The notes: a model not told the origin generated them from the sequence alone. Positions 28,003-36,881 are shown, numbered from the stretch's first letter. The stretch is DNA of 64,000 nucleotides from an uncultured Butyrivibrio sp. (GCF_947169445.1 NZ_CAMVPU010000009.1:1-64000); one strand, 5' to 3'. Program-made: numbers and translations.

Positions 28003-28193
28003 CCATGGAGCCTATTATAACATAATTTGTGAGTCATTTGCACAAGGCTGATGATTTATGAGGGCCAGAGAAAAAAGAAGTTTTTCCGCTTATGGTTCAC
28101 TTTGGTTTGAACCATGGAAAAACTTCTTTTTTAAATGGCACCATAAATCACGCCGCGGAAACGCGAACAAATTATGTTATATAGGCTCCATGG
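28003..28193. repeat. 191-bp nested inverted-repeat element
   Basis: A near-symmetric palindrome in the gap between the WalJ-like and FtsA-like genes. The outer arms 28003-28030 and 28167-28193 are complementary with a single one-base difference. Inside them, 28052-28060 pairs with 28142-28150 (9 bp), 28071-28087 with 28116-28132 (17 bp, perfect), and 28092-28099 with 28108-28115 (8 bp, perfect). All four pairings nest, so one strand could fold into a single long hairpin. Both ends are CCATGG. I see no flanking duplication and no second copy in the window. It may be a MITE-like element or a structured RNA. Confidence 0.8.
28071..28132. terminator. Strong bidirectional terminator inside the palindromic element
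   Basis: The inner 17-bp perfect stem ends in six Ts on both strands and is capped by an 8-bp perfect stem. It lies about 75 bases after the FtsA-like gene stop and would end the zinc finger-polA-coaE-ftsA-like transcript. Confidence 0.75.
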
Positions 28194-28204
28194 CGTCCGA
28201 AAAC

Positions 28205-30364
28205 TCATTTCCAATACACTTCGATTTTGTCACCCTCTTTGATAGGCTGCATGTAATCCGGTGTCGCTCCATTAAGTGATGTAACAATGGATCTGCCGTT
28301 TGGCTTGGATAAATCAAAATCGATGACATCAAATATATCTACAAAAATATAGTTAGCCTTACCATGAAGTGTGACCGACTCATTATTAACCAGAACATGA
28401 AGGTCATGGGCCAGAATATTTTTTACCGGCTCAGGCTCATTCTCATAAGCCTCTTCATCTTCCCCTTCCGCTTCTTTTTCAGGGGCTACACCTTCTACGA
28501 TTCTGACATTATTATCGTCGCTTTCAATAGACTGCTCATTCTCCAGCTTAATGGCTTCCTCATCTGCATCAGGAAAATCAGTATAATAATCCATTATCAT
28601 TTCTTCCTGATCTTTGAATTCAACCTTAAAGTTCTCATAAACCGGGGTATTAACATCCCCACGCTCATTATTAACGATAATAACAGTATCCTCGGTAATG
28701 GTAATATCCATCAGCTCAGCAATCTGAGCAGCAGTGTTATAATCAAGTACCTTGACATCATCACCGGCCTGAATGCTATAAAATCCAGTCTGTGCTTCAC
28801 CGTTTACAGTGGCATATCTTGAAGCCTCGACATTCTTACCGTTTACATTGACATTGAATTTCGTCTTAAACTCAGGGATGCTGTCAATGGTAGCCTTTCC
28901 GGGCTCACCTGCCGTTGAAGGCGTAACATCAATAATATCATTAGCGTGAATCTTACTATGAATATCAGCAGGCTTACCATTAAGTGAAATAACAGCCGCT
29001 TCACCGGGCTCACCGCGGGATGTTCTCTCTTTGCCGTTAACTGTAAACTTAAGCTCTTTGCCTCTCTTAGGGAAAAGATCCTCATTAGGAAATGCCACCT
29101 GCATGGCAGCATCCACAATCTGAAGCTTACCATTATCATAGAGCTTCGTCTGAGTTCCATTAAAGGATACAAAGATAAAGTTGTTGGCTTCCTCATAGTA
29201 GCTAAAGCAAATACCAAGCGGTGTAACCAAAAGAGAATCTCTCTCTATCCCGTCATTATTGAGGAAGGTGATATTCTTCATTACTTCCTCACCACGAAGA
29301 GCTACACGCTCCTCCGGAATTCCCATTCCCTTGGCAATAGCTTCTGTATATCCCGGAACACATCCACCGCCACCTACTACAAACACAGCGCTTACAGGAT
29401 TGTCACCGTTTAATCTCTTGATCTCCGCGACAGCCTTCTCGGCCATGGTATCAACCTGAGGCTTTATGATCTTTTCAATTTCTTTTGCCGTTATGGTCTT
29501 ATCAAGGCCCATAATATCGACGTATTTAACTTCATCCTGGTGGCTTGCAGCAATCTTGATCTCATCTGCAGTATTAAAGTCAACAAGACATTTTTTGGCA
29601 ATTATCTCGGTTATATCATCACCTGCTATAGGAAGCATTCCATAGGCAGTGATGGAGCCATCATCGGTAACACAAATATCACTTGTTCCTGCACCTACAT
29701 CCACAAGCGCAAGATTCAGCATCCTGAATCTGTCAGGAATAGCAACCATCATAGCTGCTATAGGCTCTAGAGTCAGATTAGCAACGTTAAGTCCAGCTCT
29801 TTCGCAGGCCTTATAAAGACCATCTACGCAGTCATCAGGAAGGAAGGTCGCGATCAGTTCCACACTTACCTTGCCGGCATTATGTCCCTCAAGATTGGCA
29901 ATCTGATAGCCATCCAGATAATAATGCATTACAGAATAGCCAACAAGGTAGAATTTAAGACCGGAATTGTTCTCCTGTAAAAACTGAGCATAGGCTTTTT
30001 CTACCGCAGAGGAATCAAGATTATAAATATCCTCATCCGTAATTGTATGATTGTCAGGATATTCATAGTCATAATTGATTCTGACAGTTTTAAGCACACG
30101 ACCGGCCGCAGCCACACATACATCTGTCAGATGGATATCCGTCTGCTGTTCAAGCTTTTCTTTTACCAGACGGATGGTCATGCCAACCTTACCGATGTCA
30201 TGAATCTGTCCATCCAGCATAGCTCTTGTCTGATGCGTCTCAACTGCCTGCGCAATGACATTAAACTGGCCATCCTTCATGTAGCCGACAGTTCCTACAA
30301 CACTTCTGGTACCTATATCCAGTCCAAAAACAACCTTCTGATCCTTCTGTTCCAAACTAGGCAT
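28205..30364 (-). CDS. FtsA-like actin-family ATPase with beta-rich C-terminal extension
   Basis: About 719 residues. Residues 1-385 form an FtsA/PilM-type actin fold: phosphate-1 FGLDIGTRSVVGTVG, a 1C-like insert, phosphate-2 LALVDVGAGTSDICV and adenosine motif VFVVGGGGCVPGY. The remaining 330 residues are unlike FtsA and hold three similar small beta domains (FTVNGKERTSRGEPGEAAV; FNVNVNGKNVEASRYATVNG; LHVLVNNESVTLHGKANYIF). An acidic linker precedes the last one. Long FtsA-domain proteins of this kind occur in Clostridia; their role is unclear and this is probably not the divisome FtsA. The ATG at 30364 has GGAG six bases upstream; an ATG at 30385 lacks one. It follows coaE and polA. Confidence 0.88.
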   Translation of the reverse strand: MPSLEQKDQKVVFGLDIGTRSVVGTVGYMKDGQFNVIAQAVETHQTRAMLDGQIHDIGKVGMTIRLVKEKLEQQTDIHLTDVCVAAAGRVLKTVRINYDYEYPDNHTITDEDIYNLDSSAVEKAYAQFLQENNSGLKFYLVGYSVMHYYLDGYQIANLEGHNAGKVSVELIATFLPDDCVDGLYKACERAGLNVANLTLEPIAAMMVAIPDRFRMLNLALVDVGAGTSDICVTDDGSITAYGMLPIAGDDITEIIAKKCLVDFNTADEIKIAASHQDEVKYVDIMGLDKTITAKEIEKIIKPQVDTMAEKAVAEIKRLNGDNPVSAVFVVGGGGCVPGYTEAIAKGMGIPEERVALRGEEVMKNITFLNNDGIERDSLLVTPLGICFSYYEEANNFIFVSFNGTQTKLYDNGKLQIVDAAMQVAFPNEDLFPKRGKELKFTVNGKERTSRGEPGEAAVISLNGKPADIHSKIHANDIIDVTPSTAGEPGKATIDSIPEFKTKFNVNVNGKNVEASRYATVNGEAQTGFYSIQAGDDVKVLDYNTAAQIAELMDITITEDTVIIVNNERGDVNTPVYENFKVEFKDQEEMIMDYYTDFPDADEEAIKLENEQSIESDDNNVRIVEGVAPEKEAEGEDEEAYENEPEPVKNILAHDLHVLVNNESVTLHGKANYIFVDIFDVIDFDLSKPNGRSIVTSLNGATPDYMQPIKEGDKIEVYWK

Positions 30365-30442
30365 ACTTTTCTCCATTCCCCTCATATGATATGTACTCTA
30401 GAATCATATTCTCACGAAAGCTGCAACAATTAGATATTAACT

Positions 30443-31075
30443 TTATGTACGTTTAAATTCTGCTAACCTCTGGTCTATCTGCAGGGCAGCCTCTTCAAGG
30501 TCAGCACTGTTATCGATCACGAACTGACAATACTTTCTGAATTCAGCATCCTCAAGTTGTTTTCCGAGAATATCAGTTATCTTCTCATCTGAATATCCAC
30601 GGGATGCTTTTAATCGCTGTCTTCTAACTTCTTCTGATGCATAGACATACCAAAGCTCATCAGCAATCTTGTCGTAACCGTTTTCTATCAAAAGAGCTGC
30701 CTCAACAAATACAAAATCCAGCTCATTTCTTTTCTTCTCATCCTCTATAATATTAATAATATATTGATTTACTGCAGGATGCAAAATGTTATTAACTTTT
30801 TTTAGTATATTTTTATCATTAAAAATAGCTGACGCCATTCTGGCCCTGTCAATTTCTCCGTCATCCCCCAAAATGCCATCCCCGAGAAGCTCAACCAACT
30901 CATCATAAGCTGGAAAGCCTTTTTTCTTGATGTCATTAGCCACATCATCGGAGAAAATCACAAGGCAGTTGTAGTGCTCTTTTATATAACCAAGGACTGT
31001 ACTCTTACCTGCTCCAACGCCGCCGGTAATCCCAATAATATTTGTCCTTCCTTTTTCAATCCCGCTCATAGCCAT
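30443..31075 (-). CDS. coaE: Dephospho-CoA kinase
   Basis: 210 residues, standard length for CoaE, which phosphorylates dephospho-CoA in the last step of coenzyme A synthesis. Seen: P-loop GITGGVGAGKSTVLGYI, IFSDDVANDIKKKG, ILHPAVNQYI, VFVEAALLIENGYDKI and QRLKASRGYS. It starts three bases after the polA stop codon. The polA-coaE order is common in Firmicutes, so this is a housekeeping operon. Confidence 0.96.
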   Translation of the reverse strand: MAMSGIEKGRTNIIGITGGVGAGKSTVLGYIKEHYNCLVIFSDDVANDIKKKGFPAYDELVELLGDGILGDDGEIDRARMASAIFNDKNILKKVNNILHPAVNQYIINIIEDEKKRNELDFVFVEAALLIENGYDKIADELWYVYASEEVRRQRLKASRGYSDEKITDILGKQLEDAEFRKYCQFVIDNSADLEEAALQIDQRLAEFKRT

Positions 31076-31078
31076 GCC

Positions 31079-33292
31079 TCACTTTGCCTCGTACCAGTCA
31101 GTACCTATATGACACTCTGCCACCAGCGGCACTGAAAGCTTAGCTGCATTTTCCATTTCCGTGGTCAAAAGAGCTGTAACTATCTTAGTCTCATCCGGCG
31201 CGGTTTCTATTACAAGTTCATCGTGAATCTGCAAAATAAGCTTTGACTTTAAGTTCTCTTTTTTGATTCTAAAGAAAACATTTATCATGGCGATTTTCAT
31301 GATATCCGCTGCAGTTCCCTGTATTGGTGCATTCATAGCAACACGCTCGCCGAACTGTCTGATGTTGAAATTACTGTTTTTAAGCTCAGGAATAGGTCTT
31401 CTTCTACCAAACATGGTAAGACTGTAACCCTTTTGCTTGGCATCCAAAATAACTCTGTCCTGATATGCCTTAACACCTGGATAGGTCTCAAAATATTTAT
31501 TCATATAGTCCTTAGCTTCACCAACAGAGATTGATAAATCCTGTGAAAGGCCAAAAGAACTGATTCCATAAACGATTCCAAAATTAACTGCCTTGGCATT
31601 ACGTCTCTGAAGAGGAGTTACTTCCTCAAAAGGCACATGGAAAACCTTGGAAGCGGTAATACCATGAATATCTTTTCCCTCATGATAAGCATCGATAAGT
31701 CCCTGATCTTCCGACATATGTGCAAGAATCCTAAGCTCTATCTGCGAATAATCAGCATCTGCAAAGACATAGCCATCCTTTGGAACAAATACCTTTCTGA
31801 TAAGTCTACCCAGCTCTGTTCTCATAGGAATATTCTGAAGGTTAGGTTCGGTAGAACTGATTCGTCCTGTGGCAGTGATTGTCTGATTAAAGCTTGTATG
31901 AATTCTGCCATCCTCTTCTATGTAGTTAGCCAGACCGTCTGCATAGGTGGACTTCAATTTAGACAGGCCTCTATACTCCAAAATATCTGCCACAATTTTG
32001 TGCTCCGGAGCAAGTTTTTCAAGCACGTCTGCTGCTGTTGAATAACCGGATTTTGTCTTCTTTTCAGCTGGAAGTCCTAATCTCTCAAAAAGAATCTCAC
32101 CCAGTTGTTTAGGAGAATTGATGTTAAACTCGCAGCCTGCCGCATCATAAATCTTTTTTTCCAGTTCAGTAATACGAACCTGCAGCTTGTCGCCATAGGC
32201 CTTTAACTCGTCGCTCTTTGCTATGATACCCTCTTTTTCCATAGAGAAAAGCACATAGGAAAGGGGCATTTCCACTTCGTAAAAAAGCTCTTCCATCTGA
32301 TATTTAACCAGATTCTTGCGGATAAGAGGCGCCGACTTCAAGAAAACGAAGGCACTTTTGCAGGCAAACTCATAAACAGTTTTTTCATCTGCTTCTGCAA
32401 GGCTCTTTTTTCCAAAAAGATCTGACTTTTTTTCCAAAGATAATCCCAAATACTCCTTGGCTATATCGCTTGGTTCATAGTCATTCTTATTGGGATTGAC
32501 AAGATATGCACCAATCAGCGTATCGAAGCATCTTGGAACGTTTTTATAATCACTTTGTTCTTCTGCCTCGCCTGTATATCCATAATCTCGTTTTTCAAAT
32601 TCATTGGGAGTAAATAAACGAAAGCTCTCTTTAATATCAAAAGTCACAAGAGATACCTGCTTACTTAATTCAGAAAGCTTCTTACCAAGATAATCTACGG
32701 TAATGAAATTCTCGACAGGTATATAGATTCCTTCACTCTCATCAAAGCACAGTGCAAGGCCATGGATGTTTTTTTGCTTGCTGCTAGTAGTACTTTCTGT
32801 CATCAAATAGAAAGCCACGTAGTTATTGGCAGCTTTTTTGCCATATTCGAGAGCTTTCCCAAAGATAGCCTCCACTTCATTCAAATCAGATGTACTTCTC
32901 ATCATAAGAGTAAATGTAGCATTTTCATTCGCCTTACCAGTAGGAGAAAAAAGAGCCATTTTTTCCTTAAGTGCCGAAATAATATTGTCTTTATTCTGAA
33001 TGGTGAAAGTTATTTTTTCGTCCTGGTCTGAAAGTTCTTCACCGCATACAGCCTTAATGGCATCAATAAAAAGTAAAACCTGCTCTTTTACCGCAGGTGT
33101 CAGTGACTCAAAGGTCTCTTTGTTTTTGATTAATGTAGCAGACTCAGGTACTTCTGTCTGCATAGTATTAGCAAGCTTGAACAACGCTCCATAGACGCCA
33201 TTTACAAAGCGGCCTTCTGAATCAGAAAATACCGGCATGCTATAAAATGCATCACGAACATATTCATATAAGTTAATTGATAATGAACTCAA
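31079..33292 (-). CDS. polA: DNA polymerase I lacking a functional 5' nuclease domain
   Basis: 737 residues; typical PolA is about 880-930. The polymerase domain is intact: motif A DADYSQIELR (512-521), motif B RRNAKAVNFGIVYG (563-576) and motif C QIHDELV (689-695). The 3'-5' exonuclease-like domain (about 125-320) is inactive, with VAFYLMTEST where DxE is expected. Residues 5-43 (AFYSMPVFSDSEGRFVNGVYG) clearly match the start of the 5' nuclease domain, but the metal-binding Asp of the DGNSL motif is gone (SINLYEY) and about 150-200 residues after it are missing. Primer removal must rely on another nuclease or RNase H. It lies between the zinc-finger gene and coaE. Confidence 0.95.
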   Translation of the reverse strand: MSSLSINLYEYVRDAFYSMPVFSDSEGRFVNGVYGALFKLANTMQTEVPESATLIKNKETFESLTPAVKEQVLLFIDAIKAVCGEELSDQDEKITFTIQNKDNIISALKEKMALFSPTGKANENATFTLMMRSTSDLNEVEAIFGKALEYGKKAANNYVAFYLMTESTTSSKQKNIHGLALCFDESEGIYIPVENFITVDYLGKKLSELSKQVSLVTFDIKESFRLFTPNEFEKRDYGYTGEAEEQSDYKNVPRCFDTLIGAYLVNPNKNDYEPSDIAKEYLGLSLEKKSDLFGKKSLAEADEKTVYEFACKSAFVFLKSAPLIRKNLVKYQMEELFYEVEMPLSYVLFSMEKEGIIAKSDELKAYGDKLQVRITELEKKIYDAAGCEFNINSPKQLGEILFERLGLPAEKKTKSGYSTAADVLEKLAPEHKIVADILEYRGLSKLKSTYADGLANYIEEDGRIHTSFNQTITATGRISSTEPNLQNIPMRTELGRLIRKVFVPKDGYVFADADYSQIELRILAHMSEDQGLIDAYHEGKDIHGITASKVFHVPFEEVTPLQRRNAKAVNFGIVYGISSFGLSQDLSISVGEAKDYMNKYFETYPGVKAYQDRVILDAKQKGYSLTMFGRRRPIPELKNSNFNIRQFGERVAMNAPIQGTAADIMKIAMINVFFRIKKENLKSKLILQIHDELVIETAPDETKIVTALLTTEMENAAKLSVPLVAECHIGTDWYEAK

Positions 33293-33308
33293 AGCTTATT
33301 CCTCTCAT

Positions 33309-33635
33309 TTATCCAATGGTAATCGCAAGAATTACAGTGATAGCAGCAAGTGCAACAACTACCAGTTCCAAAGCATTGCTGACATATACAAGGGTTCTCC
33401 TTGCATTTAATCTCCTTCTGGCTTCCAATAGCATCGCATCAAGCTCTTCCTTGAGATTAAAGGTATTTCCATCCTCAAGCCTCTGCATTCCGACCTTCAC
33501 CAGAAACTGTATAGTCAGTTCCTCTCTGCACTCAGGGCAGTGATCTATGTGATTTAAGAAATCAGCCAGTTGCTGATTGTCAAGATCATCATCCAAAAAC
33601 AAACCGATAATCTTGTCTGCATCCTTACAAATCAT
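33309..33635 (-). CDS. Membrane protein with anti-sigma-type zinc finger
   Basis: About 108 residues. Residues 1-35 contain a zinc-finger anti-sigma (zf-HC2/ZAS) motif, HIDHCPECREEL (H-x3-C-x2-C). A helical stretch with basic residues (EARRRLNARR) leads to one membrane helix at the C-terminus (ALELVVVALAAITVILAITI). The layout resembles RsiW-type anti-sigma factors, but no sigma-factor gene is adjacent. The ATG at 33635 has GAAGGTGA about four bases upstream; a longer in-frame reading is unlikely. It lies 16 bases upstream of polA, so the two are probably co-transcribed. Confidence 0.85.
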   Translation of the reverse strand: MICKDADKIIGLFLDDDLDNQQLADFLNHIDHCPECREELTIQFLVKVGMQRLEDGNTFNLKEELDAMLLEARRRLNARRTLVYVSNALELVVVALAAITVILAITIG

Positions 33636-33760
33636 ATTGTCACCTTCAATTGACACCAGAAACATCAAAAAATAAAATCACAATTCAATATATAGTATGC
33701 AAAAAAGTAAGAATTTTACACACATCTACAAAATATAGTATAGCATATTGTAATCTAATA

Positions 33761-33819
33761 AAGCAAAAGGCCAATTCCTACGGTTTACCAAATTTTTTAG
33801 CCGTAGGAATTGACCCTTT
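33761..33819 (-). terminator. Terminator of the GT-B/GPH transporter operon
   Basis: A stem of about 17 bp (33766-33783 with 33801-33819, core AATTCCTACGG) with a 17-base loop, followed on the minus strand by CCTTTTGCTTTATT. It starts 45 bases after the transporter stop codon. Confidence 0.7.
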
Positions 33820-33863
33820 GATATATCTAAACGAGAGCAAATCATGCATAACCAAGGATATGA

Positions 33864-35264
33864 TTATTTCTTCAACTGTTCGATTCCACCAAGAATTCTC
33901 TTTTCGTCATATCTAAAGAATATTACTGCTCCGATAAAGCAGGTAATAAAGGCAACAATTGCTGTCATACGATAGCTCTGTTTGGTCTGAGCCACTGTAA
34001 GTGATGTGAAGGTCACAAGTGCAAGTGCCTGTCCCATCTTGAATGCAAAGGTTCTTGCTGCAAAGAACATTCCGCTCCTGTCTTCTCCGGTCTCAAGTCT
34101 TGTAAGCTCTGCTACATCAGCAACGCAGGCCTGAGGAAGGATTCCAAGGATTGCCATTGGAATAGCTGCTGTTACAGCAATAATAAAGCCCCAGTGTACG
34201 CCAACTCCGCAGAAGGATGTGATTGCAAAAACTACGCAGTAAGCAAAGAATCCAATGATGATAAGGCTCTTTTTACCAATCTTCTTGGCAAGAATATTGA
34301 TTACAGGATACAGACAAACACTGATTCCGGTCATGGTGGCTGTAAGTGTAAAGGTCATTGTATCCGGAATCTCCATGAGCTTAGTCTCATAAAAAGCAAG
34401 TCCTGTCTGGAAAAGTGTAAGTGCAAAGAAATAGATAACATCACTATAAACAAAGTGTCTAAACTGTGCATTTGAGAAAGTCTGAGCAAGTGACTTAAAT
34501 GGTCTTGTCTGACTTGGCTTACTCTCGATATAATCCCTTTCCTTGATATAAAATGCAGGGAACAGCATAGCAAGACAGGCAATAGCAGACATGATAGCTA
34601 CCGCATATCTGATTGAATTAGCCTGACCTACAGTTCCTACAAAAGCACCGGCCACATTTGGCAGAAGAAATGAAACGCTCTGACCAAGAATAAAAGTAAA
34701 GGAAATAAAGGTAGAAACATTTATCCTGTGCTGCTGAGTATCACCAAGCTCTGCAATAAGTGCATTATATGGAGTACAAAACATTGTCATGAACAGGTAA
34801 AATACCATAAGCAAAATAAAAAGTGCAGTGTCATTAAAGCCGATACTTGCAGTCTGTGGAATAGTAAAAAGACCAATTGTGCAAAGTGCAAAAGGAACAG
34901 CCATAGCACGCATAAATGGTATTCTTCTGCCGCCCTTATAATTACTTCTGTCTGACCAGCCTGCAATAAGCGGATCTGTGATAGCATCGAAGATTCTTCC
35001 TGCTGCAAGAACAAGGCCAAACAATGTGAGCTTAAACAGAATCGGTTCCTGTGTGATTCCGGTTGCAAAAAGACCTGTGTTTGGATTCTGTGCATCAGGG
35101 CTTCCTGTGTAATAATATACCATCCAGTTTGATACTATTCCGGATAGAAGGCTCCATCCAAACTGCCCCAGGGCAAATATCCATAATAACTTATTAGTAA
35201 TAGGTTTTAACTGTTTCATACGTTTCTCTCTCGCTCCTCCTGACAATTTCATTTTAGATTCCAT
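33864..35264 (-). CDS. GPH-family sugar:cation symporter (MFS)
   Basis: 466 residues with about 12 membrane helices. The glycoside-pentoside-hexuronide (MelB-like) signature ITDPLIAGWSDRSNYKGGRR lies in the loop after helix 2. FMTMFCTPYNALIAELGD and GILPQACVADVAELTRLETG are also typical. Members import sugars or glycosides with H+ or Na+. It is translationally coupled to the upstream GT-B-like gene: the sequence TAATG shares one base between stop and start, with GGAGGG eight bases upstream. The substrate is probably linked to the action of that partner. A terminator follows. Confidence 0.92.
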   Translation of the reverse strand: MESKMKLSGGAREKRMKQLKPITNKLLWIFALGQFGWSLLSGIVSNWMVYYYTGSPDAQNPNTGLFATGITQEPILFKLTLFGLVLAAGRIFDAITDPLIAGWSDRSNYKGGRRIPFMRAMAVPFALCTIGLFTIPQTASIGFNDTALFILLMVFYLFMTMFCTPYNALIAELGDTQQHRINVSTFISFTFILGQSVSFLLPNVAGAFVGTVGQANSIRYAVAIMSAIACLAMLFPAFYIKERDYIESKPSQTRPFKSLAQTFSNAQFRHFVYSDVIYFFALTLFQTGLAFYETKLMEIPDTMTFTLTATMTGISVCLYPVINILAKKIGKKSLIIIGFFAYCVVFAITSFCGVGVHWGFIIAVTAAIPMAILGILPQACVADVAELTRLETGEDRSGMFFAARTFAFKMGQALALVTFTSLTVAQTKQSYRMTAIVAFITCFIGAVIFFRYDEKRILGGIEQLKK

Positions 35265-36739
35265 TATTTGTTACCCTCCTTGAGCCCCATAGCTAGTTCT
35301 ACTACTTTTCTCGCCCCATCATAAATACCCATGTTCTTGTTAAGAACGATAGATTCACACATTTCATCCAAAAGTCTTGTGTTTAAGAACTGATCAAGCA
35401 TCTGGATTGTATGTGGAATATCTCTGCACTCAAGTGTTCCATCTCCTATCTCTGCTGAGTGGATGGCTCCCCACATTTCGTGCTTACCAACTCTCTTGAT
35501 GAAGAGCTTAGGTACCGGATAGAAAGCAAGCTCACTTGGTTTGGTAACCAGTACATCGCAGCTTCTCATAAGTAAATTGGTTGTATATACTGCCTCAAAG
35601 ATATCCTTGTGATAAAAGCCGTGGATACCTGTGATCTCTTCGTTTGGATCAAGTGCTTTTTCTGTAAACTTAAGTGTGTCTTCCCAATTGTCCATGTGTT
35701 CTGTCTTAAGAGCAGCCATGTCCAGAATCTCTGATATAAGCTGATCCCATACATTTCTGTAATCACCAACGTTTACGTAAAGTACAGCTTCATTTTTCTT
35801 GATATATGGAATAAGGTATTTGATAATCTCTGCAAAGATTTCCTTCTGTGCACCGGCTCCACCTATAGTGAGGAGGAAACGCATTGCTTTACCATTCTTT
35901 TTCCTGTTAAGTCTTGCTTCGCAGTCTTTTTCAATGTTGCTGACAAGCTCATAATCGATGTAATGACCTGTATAAACAAGGGAATCCTGTGGCATAGGCT
36001 CGCATACGGTCTTCTTATTCATGCCATTTAATATACGATATCCCATGTATGCATTCTTACACTGGATTGTATGAACGCTGCCTTCCGATAAATGAAGGGC
36101 CATAGGCCAGTTATCCGGAATTGCATTTACTACATACTTCATTCCTGCATGTATAGCAGCCTGAGCAGGCCATACATGAGTTGCGATCACCGGAATATCC
36201 TTAGGTACATTCTTGTATACAGGTGCCATCAGCTCTGCATTCTTCTGGTCGCTTGAATTATAAGTAAGTGCTCTGAAGCCTTCGTAGTTAGTAGGCTCCC
36301 AAACAAGCTTGTTAAAAATTGGATTCTTGGAAAGTCTTGATCCAAGAGAATAAAGATCATTCTGATGTCCAATCACCTTAGTACATGTGGTCTCAGGATA
36401 TGAATTAAGATCCATCCAATATGGAATATATCCTAAATGATGAGCATAGGAAGCCATAGCCATTGATATACGATAGTGTCCAAAGCCCATTCTGATATTT
36501 CCTACAATGATACCCTTCTGTGTATCCATTGTCTTATCTGAAGTTACCTTGGTAGACACTTCAATATTCTCAACTCCAAGAAGTGGTCCTATTACCTTAT
36601 TCTCAGTAACATTTGCCTTGTAATCACATGATGAATCATCACCATATTTCTTGATGTAGTTCTTCTTAGATTTCAGTGCCTTGTTATAATCTCTGTCGCT
36701 GATTCTGTTTCCAAAAATCACTCTTGATTTATCGTTCAT
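35264..36739 (-). CDS. Putative GT-B fold glycosyltransferase-like protein
   Basis: 491 residues with no signal peptide or membrane helix. GIIVGNIRMGFGHYRISMAM near residue 75 resembles the glycine-rich N-terminal loop of MurG/MGDG-synthase-type (GT28) enzymes. RFLLTIGGAGAQKEIF near 285 resembles the inter-domain strand of such proteins, and VLVTKPSELAFYPVPKLFIK near 400 resembles the nucleotide-sugar site. The family is not one I can name, and donor and acceptor are unknown. It is the first gene of a two-gene operon with the GPH symporter and lies behind interleaved operator-like palindromes at 36831-36881. The GPH partner suggests a sugar or glycoside that is taken up and then modified, or the reverse. 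Confidence 0.7.
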   Translation of the reverse strand: MNDKSRVIFGNRISDRDYNKALKSKKNYIKKYGDDSSCDYKANVTENKVIGPLLGVENIEVSTKVTSDKTMDTQKGIIVGNIRMGFGHYRISMAMASYAHHLGYIPYWMDLNSYPETTCTKVIGHQNDLYSLGSRLSKNPIFNKLVWEPTNYEGFRALTYNSSDQKNAELMAPVYKNVPKDIPVIATHVWPAQAAIHAGMKYVVNAIPDNWPMALHLSEGSVHTIQCKNAYMGYRILNGMNKKTVCEPMPQDSLVYTGHYIDYELVSNIEKDCEARLNRKKNGKAMRFLLTIGGAGAQKEIFAEIIKYLIPYIKKNEAVLYVNVGDYRNVWDQLISEILDMAALKTEHMDNWEDTLKFTEKALDPNEEITGIHGFYHKDIFEAVYTTNLLMRSCDVLVTKPSELAFYPVPKLFIKRVGKHEMWGAIHSAEIGDGTLECRDIPHTIQMLDQFLNTRLLDEMCESIVLNKNMGIYDGARKVVELAMGLKEGNK

Positions 36740-36830
36740 TCCTCTTCCATTCTGTCAGAATTTAAGATGAATGCTGATAAAAAAAAATGCACGCTCATCT
36801 CTCACTGACTTCAAAACAACTTTTTTGCCC

Positions 36831-36881
36831 GTGGAAACGAAAATGATATATTTTAGTTTCCACTAGAATAATATCATTTTC
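36831..36881 (-). promoter_or_regulatory. Interleaved operator-like palindromes upstream of the GT-B/GPH operon
   Basis: Two perfect inverted repeats interlock: GTGGAAAC (36831-36838) with GTTTCCAC (36856-36863), and GAAAATGATAT (36839-36849) with ATATCATTTTC (36871-36881). A related GGAAACGAAA copy lies at 36924-36915 on the minus strand. A TTGACG -35-like box is at 36889-36884, but no good -10 follows. Repressor sites are the likeliest reading. Confidence 0.5.

Noticed and set aside
28003..28193. Reading the palindrome as a canonical insertion sequence or its excision scar
   Set aside because: No transposase, no flanking direct repeat and no second copy in this window; left as an unclassified repeat.
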